From NCBI GenBank assembly GCA_017626895.1, contig JAGAHV010000006.1:37691-101690 (forward strand): a stretch of DNA of 64,000 bases, written 5' to 3'. The translations under genes were made by a program, and so were the position numbers. The DNA comes from Ventricola sp017626895. Lineage in GTDB: Bacteria > Bacillota > Clostridia > Christensenellales > Aristaeellaceae. The notes under the pieces are model-generated. The model saw nothing but the letters and a program-made list of their open reading frames with translations. It was not told where the DNA came from and ran no database searches. This document shows, one piece after another, positions 26,761 to 34,901 of the stretch (its first letter is position 1; each line of letters opens with the position of its first letter).

Positions 26761-26997
26761 TCAGGCGGTCTTTGCCGCAGGAACTTTGGCCTTTACATAC
26801 CAGAGGGAATTGGCGGGATCCGCATAAAGATGCGTGACACAGTTGCGGATCAGTACGGTATAGATGATGACTTCCTGTGAAAAGACCGTATCAAGGATGG
26901 CTTTGATGACGAATTTGGCTCCGTTGAAATAGATGCAGTCGGGAATCGATTCACCATTGGCATTGCGGTGACGGCTGACCATGACGTTGCAGTTCAT
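26761..26997 (-). CDS. Hypothetical protein
   Basis: A 78-residue protein without a recognised domain, predicted mainly beta with some charged and aromatic residues. It does look like a gene: AAAGGAGA sits seven bases upstream of ATG 26997, a near-consensus promoter lies at 27093-27120, and two hairpins close it. An upstream in-frame start at 27075 would bypass that ribosome binding site. It is divergent from the sirtuin gene, and the shared upstream region holds AT-rich palindromes that could coordinate the two. Confidence 0.65.
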   Translation of the reverse strand: MNCNVMVSRHRNANGESIPDCIYFNGAKFVIKAILDTVFSQEVIIYTVLIRNCVTHLYADPANSLWYVKAKVPAAKTA

Positions 26998-27066
26998 AGG
27001 AAATCTCCTTTCATAAAAGCTCCATAAAGCGGCCATATGCCGCGAAAATTCGATTTGTGTGTGAAT

Positions 27067-27080
27067 TAAAATCAATTTTC
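27067..27080. promoter_or_regulatory. AT-rich operator-like site 1
   Basis: TAAAATCAATTTTC, matching 12 of 14 positions of the perfect palindrome at 27207. It lies just downstream of the -10 of the minus-strand promoter, where a repressor would block transcription. Confidence 0.4.
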
Positions 27081-27092
27081 TCTACATCTGCT

Positions 27093-27120
27093 ATTATACG
27101 CGAATTCAGACCGGTGTCAA
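27093..27120 (-). promoter_or_regulatory. Promoter for the minus-strand hypothetical gene
   Basis: On the minus strand TTGACA (27120-27115), a 16-base spacer and TATAAT (27098-27093). Confidence 0.8.
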
Positions 27121-27147
27121 GCAGAAAAGTAAAAATATTTTTTCATA

Positions 27148-27167
27148 AAGCAAAATTATTTTTGCTT
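27148..27167. promoter_or_regulatory. AT-rich inverted repeat
   Basis: AAGCAAAA, four bases, TTTTGCTT: a perfect 8-bp dyad between two divergent genes, with the geometry of a dimeric regulator site. Confidence 0.4.
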
Positions 27168-27206
27168 CTGCTGGGACAAATAAGGCGAATTTGCTGCTGT
27201 GACGGT

Positions 27207-27220
27207 GAAAATTAATTTTC
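27207..27220. promoter_or_regulatory. AT-rich operator-like site 2
   Basis: GAAAATTAATTTTC is a perfect 14-base palindrome about 80 bases upstream of the sirtuin start, and a near-copy of the site at 27067. Confidence 0.42.
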
Positions 27221-27298
27221 TGCCCGGGAGCAGCTGTGCTTCCAGACGGGAAAAGGATTTTGTCAGAATGATTGAAAATGGAAAAGAGGGATGCTCAG

Positions 27299-28234
27299 AT
27301 GCGATTTGGAAGTGAAATGCCCAGAACACCGGACACGGAAAACGGGCTTGAAAAACTGGATGAGGTTCTGGAGAGTGCTGAGGCGGTGGTGATTGGCGCA
27401 GGAGCGGGACTCTCCACGTCTGCCGGATTTACGTATGAAGGACAGCGCTTTGAACGGTACTTCGGTGACTTTGAAAAGAAGTATCACTATAACGATATGT
27501 ATTCAGGCGGCTTCTATCCGTATGATACAGAGGAGGAAAAGTGGGGGTTCTGGTCAAGAAACATTTACATTAACCGCTATATGCCGGCACCGAAGCCGGT
27601 CTATGCAAAGCTTTTTGATCTGGTGAGGGAGAAAGATTACTTTGTGCTGACCACCAATGTGGATCATCAGTTCCAGAAAGCGGGATTTGAAAAAGAACGG
27701 ATCTTCTACACACAGGGAGATTATGGTCTCTGGCAGTGCAGTAAGCCCTGCCATAAACAGACCTATGACAACAAGTCATCGGTCGTCAAAATGGTTCTGG
27801 CCCAGGGATTCCGGATTGACAGCGCGGGGAATCTGGTGCCGCCGGTCAAGGAAAACGGAGACACAGACTGGAGCCGGCTGAGCATGACCGTGCCTGCTGA
27901 ACTGGTTCCGCATTGTCCGGTCTGCGGGGAACCGATGAGCATGAATCTGCGGGCGGATGAGACTTTCGTCGAGGACGCAGGATGGTTTGCGGCACAGAAT
28001 CGGTATTCGGATTATCTGGATGCGCATGAGAACAAAAAGACGCTTTTCCTTGAACTGGGCGTTGGCTGGAACACGCCGGGAATTATCAAGTTTGCCTTCT
28101 GGGACATGGCGGGGAAATGGAAAAATGCCACCTATGCCTGCCTGAATTTCGGCCAGGCATTTATTCCGGAGGATCTTAAGAATAACTCTATCGCCCTGAA
28201 CGGAGATATCGGAGAGATACTGAATGCCCTGTAA
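27299..28234 (+). CDS. SIR2-family protein, class M (SirTM)-like
   Basis: A 311-residue sirtuin. The NAD-binding motif GAGAGLSTSAG is at residues 33-43 and TTNVDHQFQKAGF starts at 118. Where classical sirtuins have the catalytic histidine, this protein has glutamine (Q139 in YTQGDYG). Two cysteine pairs (C147/C151 in CSKPC and C206/C209 in CPVC) make the zinc site. The Gln substitution and the TNVDHQF and QGDYG context are characteristic of SirTM enzymes, which ADP-ribosylate a lipoylated carrier rather than deacetylate. ATG 27299 is chosen for GAGGG eight bases upstream. The usual SirTM partners (macrodomain protein, GcvH-like carrier, lipoate ligase) are not adjacent. Confidence 0.85.
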   Translation: MRFGSEMPRTPDTENGLEKLDEVLESAEAVVIGAGAGLSTSAGFTYEGQRFERYFGDFEKKYHYNDMYSGGFYPYDTEEEKWGFWSRNIYINRYMPAPKPVYAKLFDLVREKDYFVLTTNVDHQFQKAGFEKERIFYTQGDYGLWQCSKPCHKQTYDNKSSVVKMVLAQGFRIDSAGNLVPPVKENGDTDWSRLSMTVPAELVPHCPVCGEPMSMNLRADETFVEDAGWFAAQNRYSDYLDAHENKKTLFLELGVGWNTPGIIKFAFWDMAGKWKNATYACLNFGQAFIPEDLKNNSIALNGDIGEILNAL

Positions 28235-29009
28235 CAAGTGAAACGGTGCTGAGCCGCGGACTTGGCTCAGAAAATGAGTCGTGAGTTTATCTTCTTTATG
28301 AATTCCCCTCTTTCAAGTTTTACAAAAGCATGCTATACTCAGAGCGTTTCAGAGGAGAGGATGCCTTTCCATTGAGACGGATTGTCCGGGAAGAGACAGG
28401 AAATGGAAATCGCTATTCCTGAAAGCGTTTTTAGCAAGAATAACCCTGCTTCCCGTGAACGTGGATGGCCCTGGTCATGCATGTTCACGGGAATTTCAGA
28501 CTTAAAAGCAATTTCAGAATCATTTTCTGCAGGATTCGGCAAAACATTTGCCGGGAATCAGGCGGGAATTGAACGGCGATTAAGGATTTGCGAGATACGT
28601 CATCAGGGAATATGCTGAAAAGGGAGGTGAAGCAAAAGAGAAACGCTGCCATGTGACATCGCTGGCCATTTCTCAGGAAATGGATATGGAAGAAACGGAG
28701 TCGGGATGTGATGACAAATCTTCGTTTTCAGAAAATGCGGCAAATGCACAGAGCATGAATTCCGGACAGACAGAGGGAATGCTTGTTTATTAAACCTGGG
28801 CAATGACTGATCTGCCCGGACAAAAGACCAACCGTGAGGCTTGTAAACTGGCCTTGACGCTTTGGCAAGAAGCTGCTTCAAATGATAACTTTGTGGCCCG
28901 CAAAGGGAACGGATTCCTCAAAAGCAGCGGAGGCTCAAGGTGCGGGAAACTGATTTGGCTGTCAGATATGAGACAGAGGAATGACAGATACGTAAAGGAA
29001 AAACAACGG
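28235..29009. other. Long intergenic region with hairpins
   Basis: About 775 bases without a convincing gene. It holds a weak hairpin right after the sirtuin (CTGAGCC/GGCTCAG, 28249-28270), a TATACT -10 near 28336 with a weak TTCAAG -35, and a perfect 9-bp inverted repeat (CCCGTGAAC/GTTCACGGG, 28452-28491). A 78-codon frame at 28382-28618 and an in-frame upstream extension of the next gene to 28803 show no recognisable sequence. Confidence 0.45.
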
Positions 29010-30563
29010 ATGACGCACGATGAAAAACGCTTCAGAACAGGATGCTCTGAAGGAATGGAAAAGATAGCATGCTTTTTCAGGAAGACCTCTCTGCCGGAGA
29101 GGCGACTGGTTCTGGTTGTTTTTTCACTGTGCACCGCTTTTCTGTTCCTTCTGTTCAGCTCGAAGTCTTCACCTCTCTATCCGATGAATGACTGGGAAGA
29201 CTGTCATTGCTTCTTTACCCTTGGGCGGGGAATACGGCACGGGATGGTCCCTTACCGGGATCTTTATGAACAGAAAGGACCGTTTCTCTATTTCCTGTAT
29301 TATCTAGCGGCGTGCATCTCAGAAACGAGTTTTACAGGGGTATTCATGATTGAATGGATTCTCTTTTCCGGATTCATCTTCGAATCGGTTCGGATTATCC
29401 GGCTCTGGACAAATTCGTTTTTTCCCCTGATTCTTCTGCCGCTCGTTCTTTACGGGATTACCAGTTCACCGGCTTTTTTTCATGGCTGCAGTGCGGAGGA
29501 ATTCTGCCTTCCGGTACTGCTTTGCTCACTAGAGATTTCACTGAGCGCCTGTCGCAGGGAAAGGAATCTTTCTTTCGGAGAGGCGTTTCTGACCGGAATC
29601 TGTGCAGGAATATGTTTCCTGGTGAAATACACGTTTTGTGGATTTTATATCGGGTTGGGCACAGCGCATCTGATACGTCATTTTCACCGGAGACAGTTTC
29701 GTTCACTTTTCTCCATTGTTTCCGGAGCAATTGCCGGCTTTTCTGCGATACTGCTTCCATTTCTTTTGTGGTATGCGTATGTGGGTGGCCTGGAAGCGTT
29801 GATTCAGGCATATCTGTACAATAACATAACGATGTACTCGGCATCCGGGAATCTGCTGAGCAGAGCAATTTCTGTGGCTTATAACCTGGTTCGGAGGAAT
29901 GGAGAATGGTTTTTGCCAGCCCTGGCCGGGATGTGCTGGTTTCTTTGGCACTGGAAACAGGAAATGGATGCATGCCTCTGTACTTTGCTGAGTGTGGTTT
30001 TTCTCCTGGCTTCAGCTTTCGGCGGAGGTGTTGCATACACGTATTATTATCTGATCCTGTGTGTATATGCTCCGCTTGGCCTGATCCCGCTGTCCCGTCT
30101 TCTTGAAAAGCATTTCGCTCTGCGGCTTCGGGGCGGGATTCTTCTGTCAGTGTGTCTTTCGGTTGTTTGTATGGCAGTTGCTGCAAAAACCGGACGGAAT
30201 ACCTATCTTGTCGGAGTGGCGAAAGAGAACCTTCCCCAGTATGTTTTTGCTGAACGGATGTCTGTGACAAAGGACACACGGCTTTTGAATTATGGCTTTC
30301 TGGACGGTGGTTTTTACTATGCATCCGGTGTTCTGCCGGAATCGCGCTATTTCTGTCAGCTGAATATTCCGCTTGTTGAGATGGTAAATGAACAGAGAAA
30401 ACTGGTGATTGACGGAGCAATTGATTATGTGGTCACCAGAAACCAGGACAGCCTGCCCGGGGATCATTACAGAAAGATTGCAGAGAGCACCTTCTATTAT
30501 GAAGGCGTGGATCAGGTGTACACACTGTTTGAGAAACGCGGTCTTTCTCAGATGGAGGAGTGA
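29010..30563 (+). CDS. Polytopic membrane protein, GT39/ArnT-like glycosyltransferase fold
   Basis: A membrane protein of 517 residues with about 10-12 hydrophobic helices. The first extracytoplasmic loop (NDWEDCHCFFTLGRGIRHGMVPYRDLYEQKGP, described here for its DWED and PYRDLYEQKGP motifs) matches the GT-C pattern in which an acidic residue after the first helix is catalytic and the PYRDLxEHKGP motif follows. Such enzymes transfer sugars from polyprenyl-phosphate donors on the outer face of the membrane. The C-terminal soluble tail includes VSVTKDTRLLNYG-like sequence. The start is uncertain: ATG 29010 has AAAGGA upstream, ATG 29055 is close to the first helix, and the frame is open from 28803. 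The substrate is unknown. Confidence 0.75.
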   Translation: MTHDEKRFRTGCSEGMEKIACFFRKTSLPERRLVLVVFSLCTAFLFLLFSSKSSPLYPMNDWEDCHCFFTLGRGIRHGMVPYRDLYEQKGPFLYFLYYLAACISETSFTGVFMIEWILFSGFIFESVRIIRLWTNSFFPLILLPLVLYGITSSPAFFHGCSAEEFCLPVLLCSLEISLSACRRERNLSFGEAFLTGICAGICFLVKYTFCGFYIGLGTAHLIRHFHRRQFRSLFSIVSGAIAGFSAILLPFLLWYAYVGGLEALIQAYLYNNITMYSASGNLLSRAISVAYNLVRRNGEWFLPALAGMCWFLWHWKQEMDACLCTLLSVVFLLASAFGGGVAYTYYYLILCVYAPLGLIPLSRLLEKHFALRLRGGILLSVCLSVVCMAVAAKTGRNTYLVGVAKENLPQYVFAERMSVTKDTRLLNYGFLDGGFYYASGVLPESRYFCQLNIPLVEMVNEQRKLVIDGAIDYVVTRNQDSLPGDHYRKIAESTFYYEGVDQVYTLFEKRGLSQMEE

Positions 30564-30784
30564 TTCCGGACAGAAATGCGGATATTGCCCGAAAACGCAG
30601 GTGAAGTACCTGAATGCGCCGGATAGCAGAATAGTATCCGGGGGCGTGATGTGGACGGCCAGACCTGAGTTTACAAAGGATCAGGCGGTGCACGCTGAAC
30701 AGACAGACGGCACCTGCTGATATCCTCTGTGATATGGGCCTGATGATGATTTTATGGATTTCAGAAAGGAGATGTTGTCTGGAC

Positions 30785-33706
30785 ATGCGAACAGTAGCAG
30801 TCCTGATAGACGCTGAAAATGTACAAGCCTCATTTGGAGACAAGGTTTTTTCCTATGCGAATTCTCTTGGAAATGTAATTGTTAAAGAAATATACGGGGT
30901 TGCATCTGCTCTGGGACTGTGGGTCGAACCCGTTTTGAAATATGCCATTCATCCGAATCTGACCATTAAGGCCAGCAAGTTTAAAAACACATCCGATATT
31001 TCACTGGTCATCGGAGCCATGGATCTTCTTCTGGCAGGTGAGGTGGATACGGTCATTATCGTATCCTCGGATTCAGATTTTTCAACGCTGTCCGTTCGTC
31101 TGCGGTCAGCAGGGCTGGAAGTTATCGGGATGGGGACGGAAAAAGTAAATCCGCTGTGGCGCACAGCGTGCAGTTCATTTGTCATCCTCTCCGCTCAGGC
31201 GCCGCAGAGGCCTGTGGCGTACACGGTAAAACCGCCTGAACCGGAAGAGGTTCCGGTGATCAAAGCGCAGAAGACAGAGGAAAAGGCGGTTATTGTACCG
31301 ATAACAAAACCGGTTGCCGTCCAGACACCGGATAATGTTTCAAGACCGGTTTCGGAACAGGAACAGAAGACAGCTGCGCTGAAAAAACAGGGAACACCGG
31401 TCGTTGTTCTTCCGGAATCTGCTAAACTTGCCGGGAATGCAGCAGCGGCTCAGCCAAAACAGCCCCGGCCGCGGGCAGCGGTAACACATTCGGACCGCAC
31501 GGCGGCGATTCGCAGCCTCATTACGAAACATCTTGAGATGAACGGTGGAAAGATGTCCATCACAAACATTTTCCACGCACTCAACAGCTTGCCGGATTAT
31601 CACGTGGATCAGCAGGGGTCCAAGCGGAAGCCGCTGAATTACCTCATGTGGCTGTTCGGGGATGTTTTCGCATTTGAGGACGGAATGATCATGTTCCCTG
31701 AGCTTTCCAAAGGAGCAAAACTCAAAGGTGAACAGCAGGCAGATCGGGCGAATAAAGACGAGCCTGAAGGAGTGAAAAAGCTGCTCCCCGGCGCAGTGCC
31801 GACCGCTCCTGAAGCGGAAAAGAGTGAAAGCGGCGATGCTCCTGCGGCGAATCTGTCGGTTCCCGGAAAGGTTATTCCTGTACAGGCACCGACAATGACT
31901 GCAGAGGAGAAAACGAACAATGCCGAACCGGTGAAACGGATCGGGGCTTCGCCTGATCAGAATCTGACAGCAGCAGCCGAAAAGAAAGCAAAAGAACGTC
32001 ATGCAGAGACTGCTGCAGCGAAGCCGGCTGAAAAGGTGATGACTCCTGCCGCAAAACAAATCCCGACTGTGGAAACTGCTGCGGAAAAGGCAGAGAAAAA
32101 GCGTACAGAGACTGTTGTAACGGAGCAGGCAGAGAAGCAGATGAATCCTGCCGTGGAACAGAATCCGGCTGCGGAGACTGCCGCGGAGAAGACAAAGGAA
32201 CAGCCCGCAGAGGCTGCAACGTCTGAGCAGACGGAGAAGCCGACGAATCCTGCCGCGGAGAAGGCAGAGGAAAAGCGCACAGAGACTGTTGTGCTGGAGC
32301 AGCCTGAGAAGCAGATGAACCCTGCCGTGGAACAGAATCCGGTGGTGGAAACTGCCGCGGAGCAGGCAGAGAAACAGCTTGCAGAGCCTGCAGCGTCTGA
32401 GCGGACTGAGAAGCAGATGAACTCTGACGTGGAACAGAATCCTGCTGCGGAAACAGCCGCGGAGAAGGCAGAAAAACAGCCTGTAGAGGCTGTTGTGCCG
32501 GAGCAGCCTGAGAAGCAGATGAGCCCTGCCGTGGAACAGATCCCGGTTGCAGAAACTGCCGCGGAGCAGGCAGAAAAACAGCCCGCAGAGACTGTTGCGC
32601 CGGAGCAGGCAGAGAAGCAGATGAACCCTGCCGCGGAACAGAATCCGGTGGTGGAAACTCCCGCGGAGAAGACAGAAAAACAGCCTGCAGAGGCTGCAAC
32701 GCCCGAGCAGGCAGAGAAGCAGATGAACCCTGTGGCGGAACAGAACCCGACGGCGGAAACTGCCGCGGAGAAGACGGAAGAACCGCGTACAGAGGTTACA
32801 GCATCCGAGCAGGCTGAAAAGCAGATGAATCCTGCGGCGGAACAGACTCCGGCTGCGGAGGCTGTCGCGGAGCAGACGGAAGAACAGCGTGCAGAGGCTA
32901 GAACGTCCGAGCAGGCTGAGAAGGCGACGAATCCTGCGGCGGAACAGGCTCCGGCTGCGGAGAGTGCCGCGGAGAAAGCGGAGGATCATCCGCAGAAAGA
33001 GACCGTGAAGAGCCAGTCTGAGGCGACAACTGTACCGGCACAGACTGAGGTGTCGTCTGCAGAAAAAGCAGAAGCGAAACCCGCGGAAGACGGTAAAGCA
33101 GTAAAGCCGGAAAAACCGGCAGAAGCTGCACCGGAAAACAAGCCGGCAGGGAAACCGCGCGATACGGAAAGAGGAAAGAAAGCCGCATCGACTGAATCTG
33201 AGAAGCGCTCCGGAAAGAAGGACGGAAATCGTCATGGCGCTTCCGGGAAAAAACAGAATGAGCCGCGTGGAAACGGGAAAACGTCTGCGGAGGAAAAATC
33301 AAAAGACGAGCAGAATAAGCGTGCGCCGCAGACGGCTGCAGACCAGACATCGCAGGAGAAGCATCCGGCGGATGAGAAGGGAAACAGCAAAGAGAAGAAT
33401 GTACCGCCGAAACAGAACGGGACACCGGAGCGTTCCGGCTCAAAGAACGAACCGAAAGACAACCATAACCGCAAAACAGCCTCAAATGCACAGGATGAGG
33501 CGAGGAATGCGGCACTTGAAAACACAACGCTGGATAAGATCGGCATCCAGCCCAGGCCGGTCAAGATTCTCATGGATAATGGATACAGGACGCTGGCGGA
33601 TGTTGCCAGAGTCCGTGACGGCGATCTTCTCCGGATCAAAGGAATTGGTAAGACAACGGTCGATCTGATCCGTCTCTCCGTGAAAAAAGCAGCGGAGAAA
33701 GAATAA
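30785..33706 (+). CDS. NYN-domain and LOTUS-domain protein with a long 34-residue repeat and C-terminal HhH
   Basis: A 973-residue protein. Residues 1-135 form a NYN (LabA-like, PIN-fold) domain with TVAVLIDAENVQ at the start and the acidic motif VIIVSSDSDFSTL, predicted to be an RNase. A LOTUS/OST-HTH RNA-binding domain follows at about 235-310 (IRSLITKHLEMNGGKMSI to MIMFPELSKG). About residues 415-745 are ten tandem units rich in Ala, Glu, Lys and Pro, then a long basic, disordered stretch. The last 60 residues form a helix-hairpin-helix domain (LADVARVRDGDLLRIKGIGKTTVDLI) like RNA polymerase alpha-CTD. ATG 30785 starts exactly at the NYN domain; an upstream ATG at 30734 lacks a ribosome binding site. 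Confidence 0.85.
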   Translation: MRTVAVLIDAENVQASFGDKVFSYANSLGNVIVKEIYGVASALGLWVEPVLKYAIHPNLTIKASKFKNTSDISLVIGAMDLLLAGEVDTVIIVSSDSDFSTLSVRLRSAGLEVIGMGTEKVNPLWRTACSSFVILSAQAPQRPVAYTVKPPEPEEVPVIKAQKTEEKAVIVPITKPVAVQTPDNVSRPVSEQEQKTAALKKQGTPVVVLPESAKLAGNAAAAQPKQPRPRAAVTHSDRTAAIRSLITKHLEMNGGKMSITNIFHALNSLPDYHVDQQGSKRKPLNYLMWLFGDVFAFEDGMIMFPELSKGAKLKGEQQADRANKDEPEGVKKLLPGAVPTAPEAEKSESGDAPAANLSVPGKVIPVQAPTMTAEEKTNNAEPVKRIGASPDQNLTAAAEKKAKERHAETAAAKPAEKVMTPAAKQIPTVETAAEKAEKKRTETVVTEQAEKQMNPAVEQNPAAETAAEKTKEQPAEAATSEQTEKPTNPAAEKAEEKRTETVVLEQPEKQMNPAVEQNPVVETAAEQAEKQLAEPAASERTEKQMNSDVEQNPAAETAAEKAEKQPVEAVVPEQPEKQMSPAVEQIPVAETAAEQAEKQPAETVAPEQAEKQMNPAAEQNPVVETPAEKTEKQPAEAATPEQAEKQMNPVAEQNPTAETAAEKTEEPRTEVTASEQAEKQMNPAAEQTPAAEAVAEQTEEQRAEARTSEQAEKATNPAAEQAPAAESAAEKAEDHPQKETVKSQSEATTVPAQTEVSSAEKAEAKPAEDGKAVKPEKPAEAAPENKPAGKPRDTERGKKAASTESEKRSGKKDGNRHGASGKKQNEPRGNGKTSAEEKSKDEQNKRAPQTAADQTSQEKHPADEKGNSKEKNVPPKQNGTPERSGSKNEPKDNHNRKTASNAQDEARNAALENTTLDKIGIQPRPVKILMDNGYRTLADVARVRDGDLLRIKGIGKTTVDLIRLSVKKAAEKE
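32027..33016 (+). repeat. Ten tandem coding repeats of 102 bp (34 residues)
   Basis: In-frame units that begin AEKQMNPAVEQNP and end in EQ. Nine are 34 residues and the third is 24, lacking ten residues internally; the total is 330 codons. Units differ mainly by single substitutions, so they are old enough to have diverged but still expand or contract by whole units. Confidence 0.92.
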
Positions 33707-33769
33707 GCGGATGGCAATGTGTCTGTCTGAATCCGTGCGGAGAGAACAGTAAACCATAAACTGAAACAG

Positions 33770-33823
33770 GTCCGATCCGGAGAAGCCGTTTACGGCTCAT
33801 CCGGACCGGACTGTTGGTTTTTC
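33770..33823 (+). terminator. Probable terminator after the NYN-LOTUS gene
   Basis: GTCCG and TCCGGA segments pair with TCCGGA and CGGAC around an inner AGCCG/CGGCT hairpin, followed by GTTGGTTTTTC. Confidence 0.72.
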
Positions 33824-33834
33824 AGGAATGATGA

Positions 33835-33877
33835 AGCTGGCCCTGCCATGCAGCGGCAGGGGGTCAAAGCCGGAGCT
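33835..33877 (+). promoter_or_regulatory. Leader element, copy 4 (aldo/keto reductase leader)
   Basis: The only plus-strand copy, and it precedes a plus-strand gene. AGCTGGCCCTGCC, a loop, GGCAGGG, GTCAAA at 33863-33868, then GCCGGAGCT. The outer AGCT-GGC/GCC-AGCT pairing closes the hairpin. It ends about 55 bases before the start at 33933. Confidence 0.6.
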
Positions 33878-33932
33878 CAGATAAAGCTGCTCGGGCAGGT
33901 GACAGGAATGAGGAACAGAAGGAGGGAATGTC

Positions 33933-34826
33933 GTGCAGTATCGGGAATTGGGAAAGACGGGAATGAAGGTTTCCGCAGTTGTTTACGGAGGAATTGTTTC
34001 GACCGATGCGGTTCAGGCGGATTCAGACCGCTATGTGGCATGGGCAATCGAACAGGGGATCAACTATTTTGATGTGGCGCCCACGTATGGAGATGCACAG
34101 CTGAAACTGGGGAATTCCCTGATTCCTTACCGGGACAAGGTGTATCTGGCCTGCAAAACGGAGGCGCGTACGGCTGTGGAGGCGGAGAAGCTCTTTGAGG
34201 AATCGCGCAGGCTGCAGCATACGGACTACTTTGACAATTATCAGATGCATGCCCTGTCCAAAATGAGTGACATCGAAACGGCATTCGGACCGGGAGGCAT
34301 CATGGAGCTGCTGCCGAAGCTGAGGGAAAAGGGCTGTATCCGGCATATCGGAATTACCGCGCACAGCGAAGAGGTAGCCATGGAGGCGATTCGCCGGTTT
34401 GATTTTGATACCGTTCTGTTCCCGTTTAACTGGATGATGCATAAAAAGCATGGGATGGGGACAAAACTGCTGAAAACGGCGAAGGAAAAAGGCATGGGCA
34501 TCCTGAGCATGAAGTCCTTTGTGGAGCGCAAATGGAATACGGAATCGGAGCGATATGAGTCGCGGTATCCCAAGTCCTGGTGCAAGCCGATTGATGCGGA
34601 GAATACGGCATTCGGCCTGGCGGCCATGAAGTATGCACTGAGTCTGGGCGTCGATACACTTGTTCCGCCGGGAAATTTTGAAAGCTTCTCATTCATTGTC
34701 AATCATATTGAGGAATGCCTGGCGAATCCGCTCAGCAAAGAGGATGAGGCGCTGCTGGATCAGAAACTGAAAGAGATGGATGGGAAAGAATTCTTTGACC
34801 TGAACGGGAAAAGCATTCATTACTGA
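33933..34826 (+). CDS. Aldo/keto reductase family oxidoreductase
   Basis: A 297-residue NAD(P)H-dependent TIM-barrel reductase. MQYRELGKTGMKVSAVVYGG is the family opening; the catalytic Asp and Tyr lie in INYFDVAPTYGDAQ, the lysine in YLACKTEAR and the histidine in YQMHALSKM. GTG 33933 is the start, with AGGAGGG seven bases upstream. Many AKRs of this type carry a C-terminal ferredoxin domain; this one does not. Its substrate is unknown. The leader carries the dispersed hairpin element. Confidence 0.88.
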   Translation: MQYRELGKTGMKVSAVVYGGIVSTDAVQADSDRYVAWAIEQGINYFDVAPTYGDAQLKLGNSLIPYRDKVYLACKTEARTAVEAEKLFEESRRLQHTDYFDNYQMHALSKMSDIETAFGPGGIMELLPKLREKGCIRHIGITAHSEEVAMEAIRRFDFDTVLFPFNWMMHKKHGMGTKLLKTAKEKGMGILSMKSFVERKWNTESERYESRYPKSWCKPIDAENTAFGLAAMKYALSLGVDTLVPPGNFESFSFIVNHIEECLANPLSKEDEALLDQKLKEMDGKEFFDLNGKSIHY

Positions 34827-34867
34827 GCCCGGCCGGAAATGGGAGAGGGGAACCTGACCGGACAATG

Positions 34868-34897
34868 AAAAAAGCTGCAGAGATCTGCAGCTTTTTT
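34868..34897. terminator. Bidirectional terminator between the convergent reductase and hydrogenase genes
   Basis: AAAAAAGCTGCAG, short loop, CTGCAGCTTTTTT. It lies four bases past the hydrogenase stop (minus) and about 40 bases past the reductase stop (plus). Confidence 0.93.
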
Positions 34898-34901
34898 GTT
34901 G

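Noticed and set aside
28382..28618. A 78-codon gene upstream of the GT39-like protein
   Set aside because: Weak ribosome binding site, no recognisable sequence, and it contains an inverted repeat.
31340..33235. A 631-codon minus-strand frame opposite the NYN-LOTUS gene
   Set aside because: It is the antisense of the Ala/Glu/Lys repeat, has no ribosome binding site, and its Leu/Arg/Cys-rich composition is an artefact of the plus-strand codon pattern.
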